From Roseomonas sp. HF4 (lineage in GTDB: Bacteria; Pseudomonadota; Alphaproteobacteria; Acetobacterales; Acetobacteraceae): DNA of 64,000 nt. Below are positions 36,024 through 48,028 of this stretch, piece after piece. Under the pieces are notes generated by a model that saw nothing but the letters and a program-made list of their open reading frames with translations, made no database searches and was not told the origin of the DNA. A program made the position numbers and the translations under genes. Positions within the stretch are counted from its first letter, which is position 1. The number at the start of each line of letters is the position of its first letter. The stretch spans positions 124,001-188,000 of the forward strand of contig NZ_STGD01000011.1 in the NCBI RefSeq assembly GCF_005222755.1, written 5' to 3'.

Positions 36024-36750
36024 GGACACCCTTCCACATGCCGCCCCGAAGCTTGCCGGGGCCCCTGGCGACGCGCCGCTGATCCAGGCCCTCGGCCTCG
36101 GGTTCCAGGTGAGGGCCCAGGCGGGCGAGATCAATATCCTGCGCGGCGTTGACCTCGCCGTGCGGGGCGGCGAGGCGGTCGGCATCGTCGGCCCCTCGGG
36201 CTCGGGCAAGACCTCGCTGCTCATGCTGCTGGCCGGGCTCGACCGGCCGACGGCGGGCAGCCTCAGCGTCGCGGGCCACGACCTGACGCGCATGGGCGAG
36301 GACGCGCTTGCGGTGTTCCGGCGCGAGACGGTCGGCATCGTCTTCCAGGCCTTCCATCTGGTGCCGACCATGACGGCGATCGAGAATGTGGCGGTGCCGC
36401 TGGAATTCGCCGGCCGGGCCGATGCCTTCGACCGCGCCGAGGCGGCGCTGCGCTCGGTCGGGCTCGGTCATCGCCTGACGCATTACCCGGGCCAGCTTTC
36501 CGGCGGCGAGCAGCAGCGCGTGGCGCTCGCCCGCGCCTTCGTGGCGGAGCCCCGGCTGCTGCTGGCGGACGAGCCGACCGGCAACCTCGACCGCGGCACC
36601 GGCGGCCACGTCATGGACCTGCTGTTCGGCCTGCGCGAGCAATTCGGCACCACGCTGCTGCTGATCACCCACGACCCCCTGCTGGCCGAACGCTGCGAGC
36701 GGCAGGTGCGGATCGAGGACGGGCGCATCGTCGCGGACGGCGCGGCCTGA
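36022..36750 (+). CDS. ybbA: ABC transporter ATP-binding protein (YbbA/LolD-like)
   Basis: This 242-residue ABC ATPase has Walker A GPSGSGKTS, Q-loop FQAFHLVP, signature LSGGEQQRVALARA, Walker B LLADEPTGNLD and H-loop THDP. It belongs to the MacB/LolD group that works with FtsX-like permeases. The ATG at 36022 overlaps the divergent tesA start. The upstream ribosome site is weak (GCGGAAAC). The permease gene follows 2 bases after the stop. The substrate of YbbA-YbbP systems is not known; a lipid or lipoprotein role is often proposed. Confidence 0.92.
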   Translation: MDTLPHAAPKLAGAPGDAPLIQALGLGFQVRAQAGEINILRGVDLAVRGGEAVGIVGPSGSGKTSLLMLLAGLDRPTAGSLSVAGHDLTRMGEDALAVFRRETVGIVFQAFHLVPTMTAIENVAVPLEFAGRADAFDRAEAALRSVGLGHRLTHYPGQLSGGEQQRVALARAFVAEPRLLLADEPTGNLDRGTGGHVMDLLFGLREQFGTTLLLITHDPLLAERCERQVRIEDGRIVADGAA

Positions 36751-36752
36751 CC

Positions 36753-39251
36753 ATGCGCACGCTCACCCTCGCCTTCCGCTTCGCGCGGCGGGACCTGCGC
36801 GGCGGCGTGAAGGGCCTGCGAATCGTGCTCGCCTGCCTGGCGCTCGGCGTCGCTGCGATCGCGGCGGTCGGAACGCTGCGGGCCGGCGTGGCCGAGGGGC
36901 TGCGCGCCGACGGCGCCCGCATCCTGGGCGGCGAGGTCGAGATCGGCTCCCAGCAGGGCCCCGTCCCCGACGCGGCGCTGGACTGGATGACAGCACGCGG
37001 CGCGCGGCTGTCGCAGGTCGTGCAGATGCGCGCCATGGCGGTCGCGCCGGATGGCGAGCGCACGCTGGTCGAGCTGAAGGCGGTCGACGGCGCCTATCCG
37101 CTGTTCGGCGAACTCGTGCTCGACCCGCCGGGCCGCCTGTCCACCGGCGAGGTCGCGGTCGAGCGCGTGGTGGCCGACCGGCTCGGCCTCGCGCCCGGCG
37201 CCGAGATCCGCATCGGGGAAGCGCGCTTCCGCCTGCGCGGCATCATCGCAAGCGAGCCCGACAAGGTCACGAGCCCGGCCATCCTCGGCCCGCGCGCCAT
37301 GATCAGCATGGCGGACCTGCCGGCCACGGCGCTGATCCAGCCGGGCAGCCTGGTCACCTTCGAATACCGCGCCGCGCTGCTGGAGGGCACCGACCGCCGC
37401 GCCTTCGCGGATGCCTTCCGCGAGGCCTTCCCGCAGAATGGCTGGCGGGTGCGCACCGCCGACCAGGCGGCGCCCGGCGTCAACCGTTTCGTCGACCGCG
37501 CCGCCTTCTTCCTGACGCTGGCGAGCCTCACCGCGCTGCTGGTGGGCGGCATCGGCGTCGCGACCGGCGTGCGCGCCTGGCTCGACCAGCGCGCGCGCAC
37601 CATTGCGACGCTGCGCTGCCTCGGCGCCTCGCCCTCCGTGATCTTCGCGACCTACCTCGTGCAGGTGGTGGCGCTGGCGCTGGCCGGCATCGTCATCGGG
37701 CTGGCGGCGGGCTTCGCGCTGACGGCCGCGGGCGCCTCCGTGCTGGCCGGCGCGCTGCCGGTGCCGCCGCGGATAGGGCTCTATCCCGAACCGCTGCTGC
37801 TGGCGGCGCTCTATGGGCTACTGACGGCGCTCGCCTTCGCGCTCTGGCCGCTCGGCCGCGCCATGGAGATCCCGGGGGCGGCGCTGTTCCGCGACACGCT
37901 GCAGCCCTCCGGCGTGCGGCCGCGGCTGATGCTGGTGGCGGCGACGGCGGCGGCCGGGGGGGCGCTTGCGCTGCTGGTCGTGGCGACGGCGGAGAACCGC
38001 TTCTTCGCGCTATCCTTCGTGGGTGGGGCGCTCGCGACGCTCGCGCTGTTCCGCCTTGGCGCCTGGGGCCTGATGCGCGTCGCGCGGCGCTTCGCCCGCG
38101 TGCGGCGGCCGACGCTCAGGCTCGGCCTCGCGAACCTGCACCGGCCGGGGGCGCCGACGCCGCTCATCCTCGTCTCTCTCGGCATCGGGCTGACCACGCT
38201 GGCGGCCATCGCGCTGATCGAGGGCAACCTTCGGCGCCAGATCTCCGAGCAACTGCCCGACCAGGCGCCGAATTTCTACTTCATCGACATCCAGTCGACG
38301 CAGGCCGCGGCGTTCGACCGCCTGGCTGCGGCGCAGCCCACCGTGACCGAGGTGAAGCGCGTTCCCTCGCTCCGCGCCCGCGTCGTCGCCGTGAACGGCA
38401 CGCCGGCCGAGGAGGTGCGCCCCACGCCCGAGACCGCCTGGGCGCTGCGCGGCGACCGCGGCCTGACCTATGCCGCGACGCCGCCCGACGGCACGCGCAT
38501 CGTCGAGGGCCAATGGTGGCCCGCCGACCATCGCGGCGAGATGCTGGTCTCCTTCGACGCGACCCTCGCGCGCGGCTGGGGGGTCGGCATCGGGGACACG
38601 ATCACGCTGAACGTGCTCGGCCGCGACCTGCCGTTCCGCATCGCGAACCTGCGCGACATCGAATGGCGCGGCCTGGGGCTGAACTTCGTCTTCGTCGCCT
38701 CCCCCGGATTGCTGGAATCGGCGCCGCACACGCACATCGCGACCGTGCGCAACGACGCAGCGCAGGAAGGCGCGGTGCTGCGCACGATCAGCGAGGCATT
38801 CCCGAACGTCTCCGGCATCCGGGTGCGCGACGCGTTGGAGGCGGTGGCCGGGTTGCTCGCGCGGATCGGCACGGCGCTGTCGGCCACCGCCTCGCTCACG
38901 CTGGCCGCGGGCGCCCTGGTGCTGGCCGGCGCGGTGGCGGCCGGACAGCGCCGCCGCGTGCGCGACGCGGTGGTGCTCAAGACCGTCGGCGCCACGCGGG
39001 CGCAGATCCGCCGGGCCTTCCTGGTGGAATTCGGCCTGCTCGGCGCGACGGCCGGGCTGATCGCCGCGGCGGCGGGCACGGCGGCCTCCTGGGGCGTCGT
39101 CACCTATGTCATGCGGGCCGACTGGGTCTTCCTGCCGGGAACGCTTGCGGTGGTGGTGCTGGCCTGCACCCTGCTGACGCTGGGCTTCGGCTATGCCGGC
39201 ACGGCGCTGGCGCTGCGCGCACGGCCGGCGCCGCTGCTCCGGAACGAATAA
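36753..39251 (+). CDS. ybbP: FtsX-like ABC transporter permease (YbbP-like)
   Basis: This large 832-residue inner-membrane permease has two FtsX domains with four transmembrane helices each and long periplasmic domains after the first helices. Visible features include LARVIVLACLALGV-type first helix, VGGIGVATGVRAWLDQRARTIA in the cytoplasmic coupling loop, and the repeated VVLKTVGATRAQIRRAFLVE near the C-terminus. It belongs to the same unit as the upstream ATPase. In E. coli the same pair lies beside tesA. Function in lipid export is inferred from the family only. Confidence 0.9.
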   Translation: MRTLTLAFRFARRDLRGGVKGLRIVLACLALGVAAIAAVGTLRAGVAEGLRADGARILGGEVEIGSQQGPVPDAALDWMTARGARLSQVVQMRAMAVAPDGERTLVELKAVDGAYPLFGELVLDPPGRLSTGEVAVERVVADRLGLAPGAEIRIGEARFRLRGIIASEPDKVTSPAILGPRAMISMADLPATALIQPGSLVTFEYRAALLEGTDRRAFADAFREAFPQNGWRVRTADQAAPGVNRFVDRAAFFLTLASLTALLVGGIGVATGVRAWLDQRARTIATLRCLGASPSVIFATYLVQVVALALAGIVIGLAAGFALTAAGASVLAGALPVPPRIGLYPEPLLLAALYGLLTALAFALWPLGRAMEIPGAALFRDTLQPSGVRPRLMLVAATAAAGGALALLVVATAENRFFALSFVGGALATLALFRLGAWGLMRVARRFARVRRPTLRLGLANLHRPGAPTPLILVSLGIGLTTLAAIALIEGNLRRQISEQLPDQAPNFYFIDIQSTQAAAFDRLAAAQPTVTEVKRVPSLRARVVAVNGTPAEEVRPTPETAWALRGDRGLTYAATPPDGTRIVEGQWWPADHRGEMLVSFDATLARGWGVGIGDTITLNVLGRDLPFRIANLRDIEWRGLGLNFVFVASPGLLESAPHTHIATVRNDAAQEGAVLRTISEAFPNVSGIRVRDALEAVAGLLARIGTALSATASLTLAAGALVLAGAVAAGQRRRVRDAVVLKTVGATRAQIRRAFLVEFGLLGATAGLIAAAAGTAASWGVVTYVMRADWVFLPGTLAVVVLACTLLTLGFGYAGTALALRARPAPLLRNE

Positions 39252-39358
39252 CGACATCCGGAAGCGGCATGGCGCCCCCGGAGGCGCTTCCGGCGCGGGC
39301 GGCACCTGGACTAGGCTCGCGCCGGGCGAAGCGCCCCCCAAGAACGCAAGGATACCCG

Positions 39359-39961
39359 ATGTCCCGTACGACCCGCTCCAGACTGTTGCTGACCGCCCTC
39401 GTTGCCGTCCCGCTGCTCGGCCTCGGCGCGTGCGCGTCGGACGTGCAGCAGCCCGTCACCCCGCCGCCGCCGACGGTGGTGTCCTCCGCCAAGGAAGCCG
39501 TGGGCGTGGTCGAGCGCGTGAACGCGCGCACCCGCGAAGTCGTGGTCCGCACGCCCAACGAGGGCCGCGTCACCCTGATCGCGGGGCCGGAGGTGCGGAA
39601 CTTCGCGCAGATCCGCCGCGGCAACCGCGTCCGGGTCCGCTTCGAGGAAGCGGTGGCGGTTCAGCTCACGCCGCGCGGCACCAGCCTGCCGGCCGAGGCC
39701 GATGTCGGCGCCGCGCGCGCCGCGCCCGGCGACCGCCCGGCCGGCGCCGTGGTCGCGACGGTGCGCGACACGGTCACGATCAACGCCGTGGACACCGCGG
39801 CGAATACCGTGACCTTCACATCCTCCCGCGGCGTGCGCCGGACCCTACCGGTGCGGGCCCCGCAGATGCAGGAGTTCATTCGCACGCTCCGGCCCGGCCA
39901 GCGCGTGAACGTCGCGATCGCCGAGGCCGTGGCGATCTCGGTCGAACCGGCCGCCCAGTAG
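39359..39961 (+). CDS. Putative lipoprotein of unknown function
   Basis: This 200-residue protein starts with a lipoprotein signal ending LLGLGACASD, so the Cys is likely lipidated. After a Pro-rich stretch there are two similar segments, each holding VNARTREVVVRTPNEGRV- or VDTAANTVTFTSSRGV-type beta strands followed by RRGNRVRVRF or RPGQRVNVAI. This suggests two small beta-barrel repeats. I do not recognise a named family. It lies alone after ybbP with a 107-base gap. Confidence 0.75.
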   Translation: MSRTTRSRLLLTALVAVPLLGLGACASDVQQPVTPPPPTVVSSAKEAVGVVERVNARTREVVVRTPNEGRVTLIAGPEVRNFAQIRRGNRVRVRFEEAVAVQLTPRGTSLPAEADVGAARAAPGDRPAGAVVATVRDTVTINAVDTAANTVTFTSSRGVRRTLPVRAPQMQEFIRTLRPGQRVNVAIAEAVAISVEPAAQ

Positions 39962-40058
39962 CCGGCCTTCGGCGCGCCGACCATCCTGCGGCCGGCGCGC
40001 ATTCGAAGTTTGCGATGTTACGGAGCGTTGCCGGGCCGCCGCTTGGCGTGGTCCCCCG

Positions 40059-40087
40059 TTGAACGCCCTGAATTTTTCTCCATATTC
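40059..40087 (+). promoter_or_regulatory. Possible sigma-70 promoter of the BI-1 gene
   Basis: TTGAAC (40059-40064) and an AT-rich stretch ending ATATTC (40082-40087) are spaced by 17 bases, about 45 bases before the ATG. The region stands out from its GC-rich surroundings. A short GGGGA/TCCCC stem follows at 40097-40110 in the leader. Confidence 0.4.
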
Positions 40088-40133
40088 GTGGGCCGTGGGG
40101 AATCATCCCCCCTTTGGAGGAGTCTTCAACGTC

Positions 40134-40922
40134 ATGGCCTTTGGTCCCGACACTCGATTTACGACGGGTGCGCCTGGCTGGGGTCGCACCGCGACCGCCG
40201 ACGCCGCCGCCGTCGATGCCGGGCTGCGGTCGTACATGCTCCGGGTCTACAACTGGATGGCCTCGGGGCTGCTGCTGACGGGCATCGTGGCGATGCTGAT
40301 CGTCAGCGTGCCGTCCATCAACGGCCTGTTCTACGAGGCGGTCCGCACCGCGTCCGGCCGCATCGTCATGGCGCCGACCATCCTGTGGTGGGTCGCGGCG
40401 CTATCGCCACTCGCGTTCATCCTCGTCTTCTCCTTCGGCGCCAACCGGATGAGCAAGACCACGGCACAGGCGCTGTTCTGGGCCTTCGCCGCGGCGATGG
40501 GCGCCAGCATGTCGAGCCTCGCCTACCGCTACACCGGCGAATCCATCGCGACGACCTTCTTCATCACCGCCGGCATGTACGCGGCCATGAGCCTCTATGG
40601 CTACACGACGAAGGCGGACCTGACGCGCTGGGGCTCGCTGCTGCTGATGGGGCTGATCGGCATCATCCTCGCCAGCATCGTGAACATCTTCATCGGCTCG
40701 GGCGCGCTGGCCTTCGCCATCAGCGTGATCGGCGTCGTGGTGTTCCTGGGCCTGACGGCCTTCGACACGCAGCGCATCAAGGCCGACTACGTGCAGCACG
40801 CCTACGCCGAGGGCACGGAACTGGCCGGCAAGCGCAGCGTGTTCGACGCGCTGGCGCTCTACCTGAACTTCATCAACCTGTTCCAGATGCTGCTCTCACT
40901 GCTGGGCAACCGGCAGGAGTGA
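40134..40922 (+). CDS. Bax inhibitor-1/YccA family membrane protein
   Basis: This 262-residue inner-membrane protein has seven hydrophobic segments and belongs to the TMBIM/BI-1 family. The conserved C-terminal helix contains FDTQRIK and ALALYLNFINLFQMLLSLLG. Relatives in bacteria (YccA, YbhL) act as membrane-stress or proteolysis modulators or as pH-sensitive calcium leaks. The ATG at 40134 is preferred over an upstream in-frame start, since GGAGGA lies in front of it, although spacing (12 bases) is long. A strong terminator follows. Confidence 0.92.
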   Translation: MAFGPDTRFTTGAPGWGRTATADAAAVDAGLRSYMLRVYNWMASGLLLTGIVAMLIVSVPSINGLFYEAVRTASGRIVMAPTILWWVAALSPLAFILVFSFGANRMSKTTAQALFWAFAAAMGASMSSLAYRYTGESIATTFFITAGMYAAMSLYGYTTKADLTRWGSLLLMGLIGIILASIVNIFIGSGALAFAISVIGVVVFLGLTAFDTQRIKADYVQHAYAEGTELAGKRSVFDALALYLNFINLFQMLLSLLGNRQE

Positions 40923-40951
40923 AGCGGCGCGGCACCGGCCGCTCGGCAACG

Positions 40952-40985
40952 GGCCCCGGGGAGCGATCCCCGGGGCCTTTCCTTT
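40952..40985 (+). terminator. Strong intrinsic terminator after the BI-1 gene
   Basis: A perfect 11-bp stem (GGCCCCGGGGA / TCCCCGGGGCC) with a GCGA loop is followed by TTTCCTTT. Confidence 0.85.
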
Positions 40986-41012
40986 GCGCGCGCGACGCGG
41001 CGTGATGCGCCG

Positions 41013-41861
41013 ATGCCCCGGCCCCTTCTCGTCACCATCGCGACCCAGCGCAGCGGCACGAAGTTCCTCGGCGCCTGCCTGAATGCCGGCGCGCTGGTGC
41101 GGTCCTTCGGGGAACCCTTCAAGCCGCCGCCGCCGGAAAGCCCCTTCCCCGCCTTCGCGGCCGGTTGGATCGCCGCCCATCCGGGCTTCGCGTTCCGCGG
41201 CACGGAGGTCGCGGCGATGCTCGACGGCTTCCTCGACAGCCTCGCGGACCGGGCCGCGGCGGAAGGGCGGACCGCCCATCTCGATGTCATGTACAACAAC
41301 CTCGGCGCCTTCACCGGCGCCTGGACCTGGCCGGTGCGGGTGGCCGGGGAGAGCCCGCTCTGCCGTCTGCTCCGTGCGCGCGGCGCGAAGGTGCTGCACC
41401 TGGTGCGCGAGAGCGTCGCGGACTGCGTCGCCAGCCGCTTGATCGCCGAGCACCGGGGCTACCACCGGCGGCGTGGCCAGCCGGAGCCCGACGGCGCGCT
41501 ACGGTTCGCCATCGACCGCGGCGCGGCCGAGCGCGAGATGCGCGACATCCTGGCCGCCCGCGCATTCGTTCGCCGCGCCTTCCGCGGCTATCCGGACATC
41601 GCGGAACTCGCCTACCCCGACTTCATCGCGGGCAACGCCGTCGAGGCGAGCGCCAGGGCGCGGATCGCGGGGCTTATGGACGTCCCGGCCGCGGGGGGCG
41701 GGGCGGCGCGCCTCCTCGGCGCCAGCGACCTCCTGCCGACCGCGCCGGACAAGGCGAAGGTCATCGAGAACTGGGCCGAACTGGTCGCGATCGAGGCACG
41801 CCTGCGCGACGAAGCCACCCACGCGGCGGGCCGGCTTGAACGCGGCGGCGGCCCCGGGTAA
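41013..41861 (+). CDS. Sulfotransferase family protein
   Basis: This 282-residue protein has the 5'-phosphosulfate-binding motif TQRSGTKFL near the N-terminus and a 3'-phosphate-binding region, LVRESVADCVASRL, matching the R-x7-S pattern. These features define PAPS-dependent sulfotransferases such as Stf0 and the general sulfotransferase family. The acceptor (sugar, lipid or other) is unknown. It is a single gene between the BI-1 terminator and convergent carD. A GC tail without domain features ends the protein. Confidence 0.8.
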   Translation: MPRPLLVTIATQRSGTKFLGACLNAGALVRSFGEPFKPPPPESPFPAFAAGWIAAHPGFAFRGTEVAAMLDGFLDSLADRAAAEGRTAHLDVMYNNLGAFTGAWTWPVRVAGESPLCRLLRARGAKVLHLVRESVADCVASRLIAEHRGYHRRRGQPEPDGALRFAIDRGAAEREMRDILAARAFVRRAFRGYPDIAELAYPDFIAGNAVEASARARIAGLMDVPAAGGGAARLLGASDLLPTAPDKAKVIENWAELVAIEARLRDEATHAAGRLERGGGPG

Positions 41862-41877
41862 CGGGGCGCCAGGCGCC

Positions 41878-43056
41878 TCAGTCCGCGACGGGCTCGGCCT
41901 TCTCCGCCTTGTCGGCCTTCTCCCCCTTCTCGGCCTTGCCGAGATAGGTGAGCAGCTTCTCGATCGCCGCCGTCTTGTCCGACGCGTCGATCGCGGCGAC
42001 CTCGGCCGCCAGGCGGTCGAGCGCCTGCTCGTAGATCTGGCGTTCGGAGAAGGACTGGTCCGGCTGCCCGGCATTGCGGTGCAGGTCGCGCACCACCTCG
42101 GCGATCTGGATGGGGTCGCCGGAGTTGATCTTCGCCTCGTATTCCTGGGCGCGGCGAGACCACATGGTGCGCTTGATGCGCGCCCGGCCCTTCAGCGTAT
42201 CGAGCGCCTGCTGCATGGCCGCCCCGGCGGCGAGCTTGCGCAGCCCCGAGGACGCCGCCTTGTTGACCGGCACGCGCAGCGTCATCCGGTTCTCGTCGAA
42301 GGTCACGACAATGACCTGCAGCGTGTAGCCCGCGGCCTCGACCGTCTCGATGCCCTGCACCGTGCCGACGCCGTGCGTCGGGTAGACGACATGGTCCCCC
42401 GCCTTGAAGTCCTCCTTCGGCCGGGGCGCCGAGCGGCTGGCCGCGGCGGATGCGAGGGGCGATGCGGTCGGGCGGTGCGTCGGCGGCGGCAGCGACACAG
42501 GCGCGCCGCGCGGCACCGGAGGCGGCGGCGGCTTCATCGCCGGTGCCACGCGGGCAGGCGTGGTGACGGCAGGCGGCGGCGCGGCCTTCGCGGGCGCCGG
42601 CGCGGCGGCGACAGGCGCGGCTTTCGGCGGCACCGGCACGGCGGCTGCGGGTGCGGGCTTCGACGGGGCGACGGTGGCCTTCGGGGCCAGCGCCTTGGTG
42701 GCGGGCGGCGCCGGGCGCTTGGCGACGGTGACGGACTTGGCGGTCGGCTTGGCGGCGGGCTTCGGCGCGGTCTTCGCGGCGGGCGCAGCCGCGGCCTTTC
42801 CGGCCGGCTTGGCCGTGGGCTTCGGGGCGGTTTTCGCGGCCGACTTGGCGGGAGCGGCCTTGGCCGTCCTGGTCTGGGTCTTCACAGCCTTCGCCGCGGC
42901 CTTCGGCTTCGCGGCCGGCTTGGCCACGGCCCTGGCAGTCCCGCCGGGCTTGGCCTTCGCCTTGGGCTTCGGCGCAGCCACGGGCTTGCTCTTCGCCTTG
43001 GGCTTGGCCGTGCCGCGGCTCGCGGTCTGCGCCTTGGTGCGGGCAGGTGCCTTCAT
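41878..43056 (-). CDS. carD: CarD family transcription factor with long Lys/Ala/Pro-rich N-terminal tail
   Basis: This 392-residue protein has two parts. Residues ~1-235 are a low-complexity tail of AKP, AAK and TAK repeats, strongly basic, resembling eukaryotic histone H1 tails. Residues ~240-392 form the CarD/CdnL domain, starting FKAGDHVVYPTHGVGTV, with the RNA polymerase beta-binding Tudor part and a helical DNA-binding part (MWSRRAQEYEAKI). CarD-type proteins stabilise the open promoter complex, often at rRNA promoters. The protein ends in a short Lys/Glu tail. The ATG at 43056 begins MKAPART. Canonical bacterial CdnL proteins are ~160 residues, so the tail is unusual. Confidence 0.92.
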   Translation of the reverse strand: MKAPARTKAQTASRGTAKPKAKSKPVAAPKPKAKAKPGGTARAVAKPAAKPKAAAKAVKTQTRTAKAAPAKSAAKTAPKPTAKPAGKAAAAPAAKTAPKPAAKPTAKSVTVAKRPAPPATKALAPKATVAPSKPAPAAAVPVPPKAAPVAAAPAPAKAAPPPAVTTPARVAPAMKPPPPPVPRGAPVSLPPPTHRPTASPLASAAASRSAPRPKEDFKAGDHVVYPTHGVGTVQGIETVEAAGYTLQVIVVTFDENRMTLRVPVNKAASSGLRKLAAGAAMQQALDTLKGRARIKRTMWSRRAQEYEAKINSGDPIQIAEVVRDLHRNAGQPDQSFSERQIYEQALDRLAAEVAAIDASDKTAAIEKLLTYLGKAEKGEKADKAEKAEPVAD

Positions 43057-43204
43057 GCGTGGTGTGCTCCCATCCTCGCGGCGCGAATGTCGAGGCCGCG
43101 CGCCGCGGCGATCCTGGCGGCCTGTCGCATCCGCCCGCGCGCCGCAGACAAGCCGGGCGTCGGCCGAACGTCTGCTCTGGGCCATCTATTTGAAACATTA
43201 GCAG

Positions 43205-43234
43205 AAAAATAGCGCCCCGTCATCCCCGGGGCGC
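43205..43234 (-). terminator. Intrinsic terminator after fdxA
   Basis: Read on the minus strand, GCGCCCC and GGGGCGC arms with a 9-base spacer are followed by TATTTTT. It lies 12 bases after the fdxA stop and separates it from carD. Confidence 0.8.
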
Positions 43235-43245
43235 GGCCGGCAGGG

Positions 43246-43572
43246 TCAGCCCGGGTTCGGGCTGAACAGGTCCTTCTTGCCGGGCTTGTCCTTCCACTCG
43301 TCGGCATCGGCAGGGGCCTCGCCCTTGCGGGTGATGTTGGGCCACTGGGTGGAATAGGTCCGGTTCAGCTCGAGCCAGGCGGTCGCCTTGTCGTCGCTGT
43401 CGGGAACGATCGCCTCGGCCGGGCATTCCGGCTCGCAGACGCCGCAATCGATGCATTCGTCCGGGTGGATGACGAGCATGTTCTCGCCGACGTAGAAGCA
43501 GTCCACCGGACACACCTCGACGCAGTCCATGTACTTGCACTTGATGCAGTTCTCGGTGACGACATAGGTCAC
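43246..43572 (-). CDS. fdxA: 7Fe ferredoxin FdxA
   Basis: This 108-residue ferredoxin has one 3Fe-4S and one 4Fe-4S cluster. Cysteines are visible in [19 protein letters not shown] and in [13 protein letters not shown]. FdxA-type ferredoxins carry electrons at low potential in the cytoplasm. The GTG at 43572 gives the conserved N-terminus TYVVTENC; an earlier ATG would add a leader not seen in relatives. It follows the S4 protein gene and is closed by an intrinsic terminator. The order helicase, S4, fdxA, carD is, as I recall, common in alphaproteobacteria. Confidence 0.95.
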   Translation of the reverse strand: MTYVVTENCIKCKYMDCVEVCPVDCFYVGENMLVIHPDECIDCGVCEPECPAEAIVPDSDDKATAWLELNRTYSTQWPNITRKGEAPADADEWKDKPGKKDLFSPNPG

Positions 43573-43657
43573 GGTCGAGCGGTCCCCGGCTGGGCGTTGC
43601 GGCACCTGCAACATGGCCAAGGCATGCCCGCGCCGCAAGGCGCGCCGCGCGCATGGC

Positions 43658-43957
43658 TCAACCCCCCGCCATGTCCCCGGACAGATCTTCGTACAGGCCG
43701 CGCGCCTCGGCAGCCGGGCCGCGTCGGTCGGCCAGCGCCAGGACGCGCCAGATGGCGATCCGGCCGCGTTCGCCCGCCCCCTGCGCGATGGTCAGGACGT
43801 CCCCCGGGCGGACCCGGGCGTGCGGCTTGTCGGTCGGTTGGCGATTGATGCGGACGGCACCGCCTTCGACCAGGCGGGCGCAATCCGCGCGGGTCTTGCG
43901 CAGTCGCGCGCACCAGAGCCAGGCGTCGAGGCGCTGTGCGTCACGATCCGCGGACAT
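43658..43957 (-). CDS. S4 domain RNA-binding protein (HslR-like)
   Basis: This 99-residue protein has one S4 RNA-binding domain: [30 protein letters not shown] followed by VRPGDVLTI. It resembles heat-shock protein 15 (HslR), which rescues stalled 50S subunits carrying nascent chains. It lies 39 bases downstream of the Suv3-like helicase gene and upstream of fdxA on the same strand. A role in ribosome rescue or RNA quality control beside the helicase is plausible but inferred. Confidence 0.9.
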   Translation of the reverse strand: MSADRDAQRLDAWLWCARLRKTRADCARLVEGGAVRINRQPTDKPHARVRPGDVLTIAQGAGERGRIAIWRVLALADRRGPAAEARGLYEDLSGDMAGG

Positions 43958-43996
43958 GCGCGGGCCGCAGCCTCGGCACGGCGCGCCGCCGCGGCA

Positions 43997-46810
<2,814 letters not shown>

Positions 46811-46893
46811 GCGCGCAGACGTTCCGTGGTGGCGGGCCGGCTTCCGTCGCACGGGGCGCGGCACTTGTCCATGGCGGGGCGGCGCGGCATGGG

Positions 46894-48021
46894 TTGCGCG
46901 TGGGATCTTCCGCGCCGCGCTTCGCCATACTGTTCGCCGCCCAGTTCGCGGCGGTGGGCGTGATGCTGCCCTTCATCCCGCCGCTGATGGCGGCGCGCGG
47001 GCTGGGCGCGGCGGAGGTCGGCACGATCCTCGCCTGCGGTGCGGCGTTGCGTCTGCTGGCGGGGCCGGCGGGCGGGCGGCTAGCGGATGCAATCGGCGCG
47101 CCGCGCGCGGTGATGGCCGCGGGCGCGGCGGTGGCCGCGGCGGCGGCGGGGCTCTATGGCGTTGCGGATGGCTTCGCCGGGCTGCTGGCGGCGAACCTGC
47201 TGTTCGCGCTCTCCTTCGCCTGCGTCGTGCCGCTCGGCGATGCGATGGCTCTGCGCGGGGCTCGGGAGGAATCCTGGGACTACGGCCGGGTGCGCGCGGC
47301 GGGCTCGGCGGCCTTCATCGTCGCGGCGGGCGCCGCAGGATGGCTGGCGGACAGGGCCGGGGCGGGCAGCGTCGCCTGGCTGCTGGCCGGCACGCTGGCG
47401 GCGGCGGCGCTGGCGGCGCTGGCGCTGCCGGCGGGGCAGGCGCCGGTGCGGCGTGGCGGTGGCGCGTTCCGCGCCGTGCTCGCGCTGCCCGCCTTCCGGC
47501 GCATCCTGGCGGTCAGCGGCCTGATCCAGGGCAGCCACGCCGCCTACTACGCCTTCGGGTCCATCCATTGGGCGCAGGCCGGCGTGCCGGGCACCACGAT
47601 CGGGTTGCTGTGGTCGTGGTCGGTGGTCGCGGAGGTGGCCCTTTTCGCCTGGGGGCGGCCGATCGCGGACCGGATCGGGGCGCGCGGCCTGGCACTGGCA
47701 GCGGCCGCCGCGGGCCTGCTGCGCTGGGGCATCACGGCCGAAACGGTGGCGCTGCCAGCGCTGGTGCTGGCGCAGGCGCTGCACGCGGTGACCTTCGGGG
47801 CGATGCACCTGGCGACCATGCGGGTGATGCAGCAGGCGATCCCGCCGACGCTCGCGGGAACGGCGCAGACGCTGCTGGCGGCGGGGATCGGGGCGGTGAT
47901 GATGGCGGGGACGCTCGCCGCCGGGCAGGGCTACGCGACCCTGGGCGGCGCGGTGTTCTGGGCCATGGCTGGGATGTGCGCGGCGGCGGTCGCGCTGGCG
48001 CCGCGGCTCGGGCGGGGTTGA
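46894..48021 (+). CDS. MFS transporter (HcaT-like)
   Basis: This 375-residue permease has about twelve transmembrane segments and is of the phenylpropionate permease (HcaT)-like major facilitator branch. Early landmarks are GVMLPFIPPLMAARGLG, the loop GRLADAIGAPR, and the GSIHWAQAG region at the start of the second half. The ligand is unknown. The start is uncertain: a TTG at 46894 gives the longest family-like N-terminus, and a GTG at 46900 is possible. It diverges from the helicase gene and converges on acnA. Confidence 0.85.
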   Translation: MRVGSSAPRFAILFAAQFAAVGVMLPFIPPLMAARGLGAAEVGTILACGAALRLLAGPAGGRLADAIGAPRAVMAAGAAVAAAAAGLYGVADGFAGLLAANLLFALSFACVVPLGDAMALRGAREESWDYGRVRAAGSAAFIVAAGAAGWLADRAGAGSVAWLLAGTLAAAALAALALPAGQAPVRRGGGAFRAVLALPAFRRILAVSGLIQGSHAAYYAFGSIHWAQAGVPGTTIGLLWSWSVVAEVALFAWGRPIADRIGARGLALAAAAAGLLRWGITAETVALPALVLAQALHAVTFGAMHLATMRVMQQAIPPTLAGTAQTLLAAGIGAVMMAGTLAAGQGYATLGGAVFWAMAGMCAAAVALAPRLGRG

Positions 48022-48028
48022 ATGCGAC

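Noticed and set aside
42400-43056. Apparent tandem DNA repeat (minisatellite or CRISPR-like array)
   Set aside because: The repeated GCGG/CTTGG pattern comes from Lys/Ala/Pro codons of the CarD tail; there are no regular repeat-spacer units.
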